34,619 nt of DNA from Thermoplasmatota archaeon (GTDB lineage: Archaea; Thermoplasmatota; Thermoplasmata; UBA10834), in assembly GCA_016930135.1 (NCBI GenBank), contig JAFGHM010000052.1:1-34619 (forward strand), written 5' to 3'. The notes below the pieces were generated by a model. That model searched no databases and was not told where the DNA came from. It saw nothing but the letters and a program-made list of their open reading frames with translations. This document shows, piece after piece, positions 1-7,741 of the stretch; the stretch's first letter is position 1, and every line of letters starts with the position of its first letter. The translations under genes were made by a program, and so were the position numbers.

Positions 1-56
1 ATGCGCTCGTCGCTGGAGAGCATCTTCCTCGGGATGAGTCTAGCCTTCTTGGCCAT
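1..56 (-). CDS. 5' end of an unidentified gene, running off the left edge
   Basis: Reading the minus strand from an ATG at 56-54 gives 18 codons (MAKKARLIPRKMLSSDER) before the window ends. A TATA-like element (CTAAATAC, 97-90) lies about 36 bases upstream, the spacing expected for an almost leaderless archaeal mRNA, and there is no clear Shine-Dalgarno site. The basic N-terminus does not identify a family. The call rests only on promoter position and an open frame, so function is unknown. It would be transcribed in the same direction as the DUF255 gene, whose stop codon at 96-94 overlaps this promoter. Confidence 0.4.
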   Translation of the reverse strand, partial: MAKKARLIPRKMLSSDER

Positions 57-89
57 TTCAAGCCCGGGCCGATGCTATGATGTTGCTGG

Positions 90-97
90 GTATTTAG
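90..97 (-). promoter_or_regulatory. TATA-like box for the left-edge gene
   Basis: CTAAATAC on the minus strand, about 36 bases before the ATG at 56. It overlaps the stop codon of the DUF255 gene. Confidence 0.35.
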
Positions 98-1809
98 ACT
101 TGATTGGCCCTCGAGACTCCGAGCCGCTGCGCCAGGCCCTGAGGGCTGGAGATCATGTCCGAGCAACCGGTGCCAGTGCACACGACCGCACCCTTCCGGC
201 TATGACGCGCCCCTGTATCGGCCGCGCACAGGACAGCTGGGTTGTGGACCGACTTTGCAGCCATCCAGAGGTCGTTCGAGAACACCTCCGCATCGCCTTC
301 GATGCCTACCGAGACCATCTTGGCCCCCTCTTCGAGTACATGCCAAGCGATGAGGGACTCCGCGGCGAATAGCCCGTTCGCCTCCAGCTCCTCCCGGGAG
401 AAGGACCCCAGTATTCTGCTCGGCCGTTCCGCAATCTGCTGGTCATGGGCGGCCACCGAGAAGAGGGCCAGCAGGCGAGCGTACTTCGAATTGGCAGCCA
501 GAGAGCGCCTCCTTTCCCCGAGCACACCGACTGCGTCTCTCTGATTCAGTATATCTGCGTAGCCCCCGTAAGGATGCGAGAAATGCCTTTCGATGCCGGA
601 GACGAGCCCATGCCCGAGTTCCATGAGATCCGCACGGCCCGTAAGCGAATACATCGAGAGAAGCGCATCGAGGAATGACACCTGGTCCTCGAACAGGTAG
701 AGCTCCTTCTCCTCCTCGTGCCTTATCAGCTCCATATCCTCGCTCCAAAGACGAGACGAGGCATAATTCCATGCGCGGGTTGCAGCATCCAGCCATGCTC
801 TGTTCCGGAACACCGTTCCTGCCTCGACGAGCGCTGAGACGGCTTCTGCGTTCCAGCCTCCGTAGACAGCGCGGACAACCTTGGGCTCCTTCCTTCTAGC
901 CCTCATGTCCGCTGACAACTTGTAGTATTCCTCGTCCGCGTCCTGGCTGCCATGGAATCCCCCCGTCTCTCTGTCCAGTAGCTTGTTCAGCAGATATCCA
1001 GCGATCCCTGACGCCGTCTGCTCGTACTCTGGTGATCCGAAGACCTTGTAGGCTGCGGTGAGATTCCTGAGGAAGGCTGCATTCGTCTCCAGCATCTTCT
1101 CGTAGTGTGGCTCCCTCCAATCTCGCGTCACGGAGTACCTGAACACCCCTCCCTCCACCTTGTCGTAGAGCCCATCCGTCATGCGAGCGATCGTGTGCTG
1201 GACAGCCTTGGACGCCTCTTCATCACCGGTGGTCAGGTACCTCAGCAGCAGGACCTCAAGCACTTCGGGATGGGGGAACTTCGGGTACAGCCCGAACCCG
1301 CCGTGCTCCACATCGTAGGTGGAGAAGATGTCCTCGAAGACCGCATCGACGGCGTCTGCATCGATAGGGGCGCGAGGTTCTGTCGGCCGGGGCGCATTGT
1401 CTCCCATCTTCCTGCTCCTCGCCAGGGCGTCCGCGATCTCGCCTGACGCATTTGCGGAGAGGATGCCGGCCATTATCCTCTTCATGTCATTGGGCGGGAC
1501 GTAGGTGGCCCCCCAGAGCGATTCGCCCTGATCGGAAAGGAAAGCGGTAGTCGGAAATCCTCCGCGATTGTATCTTTCCGATATGTCCGGGCGCGCGTCT
1601 ATGTCGACGCGCACAGGCACGAACTCGCTGTTGATGGTCTCGACGACATCCGGGTCGGAGTAGGTCGTCCTGTCCATGACATGGCACCAATGGCACCAGT
1701 CCGCGCTGAGGTCCAGGAGGACGAGCTTCCCTCGGTTCCTTGCCTCATCGAACGCCTCTCTCGACCAATCCCTCCATGCAACTCTCGAAACGACAGTATC
1801 GACCTTCAT
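94..1809 (-). CDS. DUF255 / YyaL-type protein with thioredoxin-fold N-terminus
   Basis: A 571-residue protein of the DUF255 (YyaL, SPATA20-like) family: an N-terminal thioredoxin-like domain followed by a long alpha/alpha-toroid region resembling sugar epimerase/glycosidase folds. Seen directly: the hallmark DWCHWCHVM with Cys39 and Cys42, the thioredoxin-like cis-Pro region GGFPTTAF, toroid-type motifs such as YPKFPHPEVL and HYEKMLETNA, and a C-terminal VVCTGTGC segment. The family is widespread but its reaction is not settled; a redox role is inferred from CxxC only. The open frame continues upstream to 2034, but homologous sequence begins just after the Met at 1809, and the extra 75 residues look non-coding. 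Bacterial members are usually 640-700 residues, so this is a compact form. Confidence 0.88.
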   Translation of the reverse strand: MKVDTVVSRVAWRDWSREAFDEARNRGKLVLLDLSADWCHWCHVMDRTTYSDPDVVETINSEFVPVRVDIDARPDISERYNRGGFPTTAFLSDQGESLWGATYVPPNDMKRIMAGILSANASGEIADALARSRKMGDNAPRPTEPRAPIDADAVDAVFEDIFSTYDVEHGGFGLYPKFPHPEVLEVLLLRYLTTGDEEASKAVQHTIARMTDGLYDKVEGGVFRYSVTRDWREPHYEKMLETNAAFLRNLTAAYKVFGSPEYEQTASGIAGYLLNKLLDRETGGFHGSQDADEEYYKLSADMRARRKEPKVVRAVYGGWNAEAVSALVEAGTVFRNRAWLDAATRAWNYASSRLWSEDMELIRHEEEKELYLFEDQVSFLDALLSMYSLTGRADLMELGHGLVSGIERHFSHPYGGYADILNQRDAVGVLGERRRSLAANSKYARLLALFSVAAHDQQIAERPSRILGSFSREELEANGLFAAESLIAWHVLEEGAKMVSVGIEGDAEVFSNDLWMAAKSVHNPAVLCAADTGARHSRKGAVVCTGTGCSDMISSPQGLAQRLGVSRANQV

Positions 1810-2097
1810 CTCAGCACCGAACGTGCCCCGCGTGACGTCCTGCAAGTTGCTCTGCAGATGAATCAACGTGCTCCCGAACACACAGAGGATCGGAGGGACG
1901 TGTCTGTCCAACGACGCCCTCTTCAGTACCTCTCTGTTACCGTGTTTGATGAGTTGGCAGGCTTCCGATGAGAGCCAACTTGTGTCCGGGACAACTGGCA
2001 TCGACAGACATATATACAGCACTTGGACGTACAATCACGAACACCCAGCCGGAATCCCCCCATTCCGCTCGGTGAAGGCCAAAAGGAGGATTTTGTC
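1810..2097. other. Divergent intergenic region, DUF255 gene / PKD protein gene
   Basis: 288 bases between the chosen starts of two divergent genes. It holds a strong TATA-like element on the plus strand (2008-2017) and a Shine-Dalgarno site (2084-2090). An open frame on the minus strand crosses most of it as an extension of the DUF255 gene, but I see no domain in that extension. Confidence 0.5.
2008..2017 (+). promoter_or_regulatory. TATA box upstream of PKD/CarboxypepD-like surface protein
   Basis: ACATATATAC. Predicted transcription start near 2038-2040, giving a leader of about 60 bases that carries an AGGAGGA site at 2084-2090 before the TTG start at 2098. Confidence 0.5.
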
Positions 2098-5000
2098 TTG
2101 AACGAGAGAGTACGTCATGTGAAAGAGCTTGCTGCGATGGCCGTGTGCTTATCAATGATATGCGGGATGCTCGTCATCCTGCCATCCAATGGCGCTGCCG
2201 CTCCCCCTGAGGGTTACATCCAGGGTAATCTCAGCGACGGCACGAATCCGTTGACAGAGTCGCTGGTCTTCTGCATGGCGACCTTCGGAGGCATCGAGAG
2301 CAGCGCATGGACGGATGCCGAAGGCAACTACTCGATTGCTGTTCCTGGAGGCCTGGACTACATGGTCATGGCGTTCAACGATAGCTGCTACGCGGGTCTC
2401 CAGTATGTCAGAGTCATGTCGGACGAGACGGTCTACCTCAACTTCACTCTTGATGATATCGCTCCCGAAGTCACCGACGTCACCGTCATGGGATATGTCA
2501 AGGACGAGCTGAGCGGTCCGGTGGTCGACACCATCGTGAGTGTCTACTCTGCCGACCCCGCCAACATGGGCGAAGGCCCCCCGATGTACATGAACATGAC
2601 CAGGACTGACGGCCTAGGCTTGTTCACAGTCGACGTCCTACCCTCTATTGCAGGGGGCGGCGTCGCAGCGCTCGGCGTACCCGGATACCCGTTCTCGGAC
2701 AACACCACGGATGAGCCTTTGGTCTCAGGACAGACCTACTGGATTAATCTCACCCTCATGCCGCTCGTGTACGACGACGACGCGACCATTTCCGGAACGG
2801 TCACTGACGCTGATTCGGGCCTGCCAATAGAGGGTGTCCTGATTATGACGGACTCATGGAACGAGTCCTCTGAAGAGAGCTCGAGCAACCTGACTTGGAC
2901 TGACTCCGATGGCAGGTACTACATGGACATCGAGAGCGGCTGGGTGAGGATTACCATGAGCAAGCCGGGCTACACGATGTACATGCAGGAAAGCATCGAG
3001 GTGCTCCCGGGCGAGGATGAGGTCGTGGACGCCTCCCTCAGAACAGCGACTGCGGTTGTCAGAGGCAACGTGACGGACAAGGACACTGGCCTCCCGATCA
3101 GCTTTGCCCAGGTGTACATGTACGACCCTGTCAACGGTTCCATGAACATGGCCTTCACGAACGCCACTGGCGCCTACACCCTGGAAGCCTTCGACGGGAG
3201 TGGTCTCGTCATCGGCGCGCAGGCCGAGGGCTACGGCAGGCAGTATGTGATGCTGGATATCGATCCGGGCGATGAACTCTGGATAGACTTCGAACTCGGT
3301 GCCATAGACGCGTCTGTGAGCGGCAAGGTGACAGACGTGTTCTCGGGCTTGCCGATACAGTATGCGAGCGTCCACTACTCGTCCATGGCCTACGAGAATT
3401 GGGACAACACGGATGTGAACGGCGACTACGATATGGATCTCGTCTCGGGCGACTACATGGTAGAGGTCCACTCGCCGATGCACAGCTACAAGACCTTCGG
3501 TGTCACGATATCACCGGGACCAAACGTTGTCGACATCGAGCTGATGCCCTGGGAGATCCCGGACACGGTCAGGATGTACGGCTATGTGAACGACTCATCC
3601 TCTGGTGCGGGCATCTTCGATGCCCAGGTGGATGTTGGCGTGGGCCCGCCTGACTACTCCGAGCGCAACGGGACGGCGTCGGACCTATCTGGCCAATACG
3701 AGATCTACATCCCTCCGGTAGAGCTAATCGTGGTCGTGTCTGCACCCGACCACACGCATGTGGAGACAGCAGTCAATGCCTCCGCTGAGACGGAGATAAG
3801 GATGGATTTCGTGCTTGACCAGGACATTTGGAGCCCGAACTTGACATATTCACAGAGCCCGACAGAGAACGTGTCCTGGACCAACCCGACCTGGATCCAT
3901 GTGTCGGCACAGGAGCTAGATGCGAAGAATATGGCCCTCTGGCAATTCATGAAGAACGGCTCAGGCGGCGGCATCGCGTACTACTACGGCATCGAGGCAC
4001 GTTCCAGTAACCTCCATCCCCTGGACCCGTCTGACAACAACTTGCCGTTCTCCAAGGTCGGCGACAGTTACGAGGTCGACCACGTGTGGAGCGCGGAGCC
4101 GATGTGTGGTTGGCTGACCGATGGCGTCTCCGAGCTCTACCTGATGTACTACGAGTACTGGATGGGCCCTGACATGTACATCGCCCTGCGGGGTGACTAT
4201 GTGAACTCGAGCCTGATGGCTCCGGAGTGGGGAACCGCCTGGTTCGATGGTGCCTCGGGCGAGTTCATGTTCTTCACATTCGATTCCGGATGGCTCGAGA
4301 CGGCCACGCCTGACGATCCGACGGGCGTGATCGCCCCGTACGTGCAACTGATGCAGGTCATGGAGGGAACTGGCGGCATAATGGGCATATACATGGTGCC
4401 GATGGGCGACTGGAGTGTGGTAGACCTCATGTTCGTGCCGGACTGGGTCGCGCCCAGTGGGGACTACGCATCGCTATTCTACATCAGCGATTGGGGTGGC
4501 AGAGGAGCCGCCAACCTCACACTGTTCACGGTCGACAACGACCCGCCCATAGCGGATGCAGGGCCGGGCCAGGAGGCCGTGGTCGACACCACGGTCACCC
4601 TGGACGGAGGAATGTCGCACGACAATGTCGGGATAACGACCTACAGATGGACCTTTGACGACGGCGGTCCGGTGGAGCTGTTCGGCGAGGTCGTGGGCCA
4701 CGACTTCACGACCCTGGGCAACCACACGGTGACCCTGACGGTCTACGACGGTGCAGGTCACTCTGACAGCGCGACGACCTGGATCAACATACTCGGAGAT
4801 GCGAGGCCCGTTGCGGACGCAGGTGCCGATCAGGAGGTGCCGATCAGCACGATCGTCTACTTTGATGGCACCGGCTCCTATGACGACATCGGGATCGTGA
4901 ACTACACATGGACGATAGAGGAGCTCATGGAGTACATGTGGGGCTCGATGCCCGAGTTCTCGTTCTCCGCACCCGGCATCTACAACGTCACGCTCGTCGT

Positions 5001-5412
5001 CGAGGACACCACCGGCCAGAAATCGTTCTCGGACACCATGCAGGTGACCGCGAAGGATGTCACGGACCCGGTCGCAGATGCAGGTGGCGATCAGACTGAG
5101 ATGGGCGGCGTGGAAATCTGGCTGAACGGGGCCGGCTCTTGGGACAATGTGGGCGTCGTCAACTGGACCTGGACTTTCGAGTACATTGGCTCCCCGGTCG
5201 AGCTGTACGGAGAGTTCGTGAACTTCACGTTCTGGGTCGAGGGAGTGTACAACATCACTCTCAACGTGACCGACGCCGCGGGCAACTGGGACACGGACGA
5301 GGTCCAGGTGACCATAGCGGGCATCATACCCGAGTTCCCGTCGATGATGCTACCTGTCATGGGCATGCTTGCGATGCTGCTGTTCGTGGTGCTCAGGAAG
5401 AGGCGGCACTGA
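2098..5412 (+). CDS. Secreted surface protein: carboxypeptidase-regulatory-like repeats, three PKD domains, PEFPS-type C-terminal anchor
   Basis: 1,104 residues. The TTG start at 2098 is chosen because AGGAGGA (2084-2090) sits seven bases upstream and a hydrophobic signal segment follows (about residues 11-30, ending near NGAAAPP). About six CarboxypepD_reg-like beta-sandwich repeats follow to about residue 590, with signatures such as ISGTVTDADSGLPIEG, VRGNVTDKDTGLPI and VSGKVTDVFSGLPI. An unassigned region leads to three PKD domains starting near residues 812, 900 and 989, each opening with a P-x-ADAG motif. The tail IPEFPS, a hydrophobic stretch and RKRRH match archaeal PEF/PGF-CTERM-like sorting or anchoring signals. 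Many N-x-S/T sites suggest glycosylation. It is probably a cell-surface structural or binding protein; the ligand is unknown. Confidence 0.88.
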   Translation: MNERVRHVKELAAMAVCLSMICGMLVILPSNGAAAPPEGYIQGNLSDGTNPLTESLVFCMATFGGIESSAWTDAEGNYSIAVPGGLDYMVMAFNDSCYAGLQYVRVMSDETVYLNFTLDDIAPEVTDVTVMGYVKDELSGPVVDTIVSVYSADPANMGEGPPMYMNMTRTDGLGLFTVDVLPSIAGGGVAALGVPGYPFSDNTTDEPLVSGQTYWINLTLMPLVYDDDATISGTVTDADSGLPIEGVLIMTDSWNESSEESSSNLTWTDSDGRYYMDIESGWVRITMSKPGYTMYMQESIEVLPGEDEVVDASLRTATAVVRGNVTDKDTGLPISFAQVYMYDPVNGSMNMAFTNATGAYTLEAFDGSGLVIGAQAEGYGRQYVMLDIDPGDELWIDFELGAIDASVSGKVTDVFSGLPIQYASVHYSSMAYENWDNTDVNGDYDMDLVSGDYMVEVHSPMHSYKTFGVTISPGPNVVDIELMPWEIPDTVRMYGYVNDSSSGAGIFDAQVDVGVGPPDYSERNGTASDLSGQYEIYIPPVELIVVVSAPDHTHVETAVNASAETEIRMDFVLDQDIWSPNLTYSQSPTENVSWTNPTWIHVSAQELDAKNMALWQFMKNGSGGGIAYYYGIEARSSNLHPLDPSDNNLPFSKVGDSYEVDHVWSAEPMCGWLTDGVSELYLMYYEYWMGPDMYIALRGDYVNSSLMAPEWGTAWFDGASGEFMFFTFDSGWLETATPDDPTGVIAPYVQLMQVMEGTGGIMGIYMVPMGDWSVVDLMFVPDWVAPSGDYASLFYISDWGGRGAANLTLFTVDNDPPIADAGPGQEAVVDTTVTLDGGMSHDNVGITTYRWTFDDGGPVELFGEVVGHDFTTLGNHTVTLTVYDGAGHSDSATTWINILGDARPVADAGADQEVPISTIVYFDGTGSYDDIGIVNYTWTIEELMEYMWGSMPEFSFSAPGIYNVTLVVEDTTGQKSFSDTMQVTAKDVTDPVADAGGDQTEMGGVEIWLNGAGSWDNVGVVNWTWTFEYIGSPVELYGEFVNFTFWVEGVYNITLNVTDAAGNWDTDEVQVTIAGIIPEFPSMMLPVMGMLAMLLFVVLRKRRH

Positions 5413-5435
5413 TCCGCTCCTGTGACAAACCCCCG

Positions 5436-5459
5436 AAAACCCCTTCGGTCTCGGTTTTT
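5436..5459 (+). terminator. Hairpin with T-run after the PKD protein gene
   Basis: AAAACC (5436-5441) can pair with GGTTTT (5453-5458), ending in five Ts (5455-5459), 24 bases after the stop codon. A competing small stem CCGAA/TTCGG (5433-5437 with 5444-5448) lies in the same place. This is a plausible transcription terminator; archaea mainly need the T-run. Confidence 0.45.
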
Positions 5460-5482
5460 CAGACGAGCCCGTCCGGCGCTCA

Positions 5483-5499
5483 GCCGCGGTATTCGCGGC
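5483..5499. repeat. GC-rich perfect hairpin in intergenic region
   Basis: GCCGCG, a five-base loop, then CGCGGC. It lies in the 156-base gap between the PKD protein and the next gene, after the terminator. Function unknown; it could be in the leader of the downstream gene or in a small RNA. Confidence 0.35.
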
Positions 5500-5568
5500 G
5501 AAAGCGAGAGATAGCCGTGAAGACGTTATCATCCATGCATCGTCTAGACTGATGCGAACCAAGGTGAT

Positions 5569-6063
5569 CTGACGCTCACAACGACCCACCTGGCAGTCAC
5601 CGTACTTATCGGGCTGCTCCTGAGCCTGAACAGGGACGAATGGTTCATCGCCATCACATTCGGCGTCTTCCTGGACGCCGATCACATCTTCGCCGCGCCC
5701 AGGTACATCTCAGACAACGGCTGGGCGGCCATATTCAGGCCAACCTGGGATGACGGATCAGGTCTGCCCTGGAAGTCGCTCCTGCACTATCCCATCGGCT
5801 TCTTCGTTGTCGCACCACTGTCGTTGGGATGGCGCTACATGTCGCCGCTCCTGTTCTGGGGAGTGCACGTCGGGATCGACGAGTTCCAGAGTGCAACGCT
5901 CAGCCATTCGGCTGTCATCGAATCGGTCGTCTTCACCGCGGTCTGCTCCGGGATATTCCTGGTGCAGTATCGCAGGTGGGTCGCGCTGACCCCGGAGAGC
6001 AATGTCGCGGGATATCTGTCGCATCTCTGGGAAAGGGCGAACGTTGCTCTGCGCCTCCACTGA
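5569..6063 (+). CDS. Small membrane protein, possibly YdjM/DUF457-like; apparent CTG start
   Basis: An open frame of about 164 residues. It begins THLAVTVLIGLLLSL, contains an LDADHIF motif, and has several hydrophobic segments separated by WKSLLHYP and WGVHVGIDEF. The His/Asp pattern in membrane segments recalls the YdjM/DUF457 metal-dependent membrane hydrolases, a tentative match. There is no ATG, GTG or TTG in frame between the upstream stop (5545-5547) and a TTG at 5824, which would delete half the protein. The best start is CTG at 5569, just after a GGTGAT site (5563-5568). That CTG overlaps the TGA of a six-codon ORF (ATG at 5552, MRTKVI). A frameshift or sequence error joining that ATG to this frame is the main alternative. 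Confidence 0.6.
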   Translation: MTLTTTHLAVTVLIGLLLSLNRDEWFIAITFGVFLDADHIFAAPRYISDNGWAAIFRPTWDDGSGLPWKSLLHYPIGFFVVAPLSLGWRYMSPLLFWGVHVGIDEFQSATLSHSAVIESVVFTAVCSGIFLVQYRRWVALTPESNVAGYLSHLWERANVALRLH

Positions 6064-6077
6064 CATATATCAGCTGC

Positions 6078-6968
6078 TCAGGGCGGCACCCTGGGGTAGT
6101 ATCTGAGGAGGAATATCACCCAGACTACCTCGAAGACGATGCATATGGTTGCCGGGACTGCGACGAGCGGTTCGAAGAGGGCGATCGCCAGCGTCGCTGT
6201 GAGCCCGAGGTTCTTGTAGCTGGCGAACAGGACATAGGTGATCCGCTCCTCCTTCGGCATCCTCAGCCTCCGGGTCAGCCATTCCGTGCCAAGCCCCGTC
6301 CCGAAAGTCCTCAGGACACACGCAGCCGATATGGCAACGACGAGCATCGGCTCTCCAACGAAGGCATCCCTGTTGGCGCCAGTCACGGCGAATATCAGCA
6401 CCGCGAAGCAGATGTTCGTCAGCGACGTGTTGAGCGGTCTGCTGAGACGCAGCCTCATCACCGCCCTTGATGCCGCCATGGGGAGCACGATCAGGAGCAG
6501 AATGGACGTCACGAGGCTCGTCGAGGACACTGCGGAACCTATCAAGAGGAGCGTGATGACGGGCATCAGCACGAGGGCCGCCAAGTAGTTGACCGAGGTG
6601 GAGAACAGGGCCTTCGAGGTCTTCCCCCCGAGGATGGTCGTGAACGGCACGACAGAGATGGCGGACGGGGCAGCGGCCATCAACACCCACCCCCACCAAT
6701 ATTCATCTTCGAAGAACGCGCCGATCAGCAGGATCAGGGCTGTCAGGAACCCGTAGTTGATGATGAGCGCCTTGAGCGAGTGGTCGACGTGCTCCCTGCC
6801 GCGCGCGTCGCCGATCCTCACCGTCGACAGCGACAAGGTCATGAGGATCGCCAGGGATGCCATGGAGACTTCCTTGGTGTAGGCGGGGAGCCCACCCGTG
6901 ACAAGGCCGATGACGAGCCCGAGGACCATCATCGCGGAGTAGCTCTCGAGCACGCCGGAGGCTCTCAT
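6078..6968 (-). CDS. BASS-type (bile acid:sodium symporter-like) transporter
   Basis: A 296-residue, strongly hydrophobic protein with about nine or ten predicted membrane segments. Motifs typical of the bile acid:sodium symporter (SBF) superfamily are present: AAAPSAISVVPFTTILGG in the first half, and ASYKNLGLTATLAIALF near the C-terminus, which corresponds to the conserved segment around the substrate/ion site. The family moves organic anions with sodium; the substrate here is unknown. The open frame extends upstream to 7031, but the Met at 6968 places the first membrane helix right after a short N-terminus and leaves room for the promoters shared with the divergent DedA gene. Confidence 0.75.
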   Translation of the reverse strand: MRASGVLESYSAMMVLGLVIGLVTGGLPAYTKEVSMASLAILMTLSLSTVRIGDARGREHVDHSLKALIINYGFLTALILLIGAFFEDEYWWGWVLMAAAPSAISVVPFTTILGGKTSKALFSTSVNYLAALVLMPVITLLLIGSAVSSTSLVTSILLLIVLPMAASRAVMRLRLSRPLNTSLTNICFAVLIFAVTGANRDAFVGEPMLVVAISAACVLRTFGTGLGTEWLTRRLRMPKEERITYVLFASYKNLGLTATLAIALFEPLVAVPATICIVFEVVWVIFLLRYYPRVPP

Positions 6969-7036
6969 AGCGCGTGGAAGCAGGTTCCATGTACTAGTAT
7001 GCTTCTGGCTTGCCAGCCATCCTCCGAACACCCAAG

Positions 7037-7046
7037 GCTTTTTACC
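7037..7046 (+). promoter_or_regulatory. TATA-like box of the DedA gene
   Basis: GCTTTTTACC about 28 bases before the ATG at 7070. This predicts a leaderless transcript; no Shine-Dalgarno site is visible. Confidence 0.45.
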
Positions 7047-7069
7047 ACACCCATGGTTACGGATGCAGA

Positions 7070-7741
7070 ATGAGCATTGTCGAATGGGGAACCAGCCTCA
7101 TACTAAATTGGATATCCGACTTCGGGTACGTGGGCATCGCCCTCCTAATGGCCCTCGAGAGCGCGTGCATGCCCGTCCCGAGCGAGATTGTCATGCCCTT
7201 CGCGGGCTATCTCGTGTATCAGGCCGACACGGACCCCCTGTACGACGGCACTGTCATGTCCCTCGTTGGCATAACGCTTGCAGGGGCCTTCGGTTGCACG
7301 CTCGGCTCGATCCTGGCCTATTTCGTGGGCAAGCACGCAGGGCGCCCGCTGATACTCAAGTACGGCAGGTATGTACTGCTCCGCAAGAAGCACCTGGACC
7401 TTGCAGACAGATGGTTCGAGAAGTACGGCGAGGCAGCGACCTTCATCGCCCGTCTCCTGCCGGTCGTGCGCACGTTCATATCACTTCCTGCAGGCATCGC
7501 GAGGATGGACTTCAAGAAGTTCGTCTTCTACAGCTTCGCCGGCTCCCTTCCGTGGACCGCGATGCTCGCCTACGTCGGGTATGCCCTGGGGCCCAGATGG
7601 GAGGACATAGTCGAATTCTTCCACGGACTGGACGCGCTTGTGATAGCAGTGGTCGTAGTCATCGTCGTCTACTATGCATACAAGCTCAGAAAGGACGGGC
7701 TTGATGACGATGCTGAGGAACAGAAACCTGATCAGTCGTAG
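7070..7741 (+). CDS. DedA / SNARE-associated (VTT-domain) family membrane protein
   Basis: 223 residues. The N-terminal ESACMPVPSEIVMPFAGYL is the acidic/proline re-entrant motif of the DedA family, and RLLPVVRTFISLPAGIARMDFKKF is the matching conserved second half. The order fits the VTT domain: membrane helix, re-entrant loop, amphipathic central part (GKHAGRPLILKYGRY), second loop, then two C-terminal helices. Known DedA members act in lipid movement across the membrane and in envelope homeostasis; the archaeal substrate is not established. The ATG at 7070 is preferred over 7010 because of TATA spacing and because homology starts there. The charged C-terminal tail overlaps the 3' end of the convergent ABCE1 gene by ten bases. 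Confidence 0.88.
   Translation: MSIVEWGTSLILNWISDFGYVGIALLMALESACMPVPSEIVMPFAGYLVYQADTDPLYDGTVMSLVGITLAGAFGCTLGSILAYFVGKHAGRPLILKYGRYVLLRKKHLDLADRWFEKYGEAATFIARLLPVVRTFISLPAGIARMDFKKFVFYSFAGSLPWTAMLAYVGYALGPRWEDIVEFFHGLDALVIAVVVVIVVYYAYKLRKDGLDDDAEEQKPDQS

Noticed and set aside
1-372. Plus-strand ORF of 123 residues starting at the first base, with a hydrophobic N-terminus
   Set aside because: Most of it is antisense to the conserved C-terminal part of the DUF255 gene, and the start is an artefact of the window edge.
5501-5550. Possible C/D-box or H/ACA small RNA after the PKD protein
   Set aside because: No convincing C box (RTGATGA) with paired D box (CTGA) at proper spacing, and no ACA tail found by eye.
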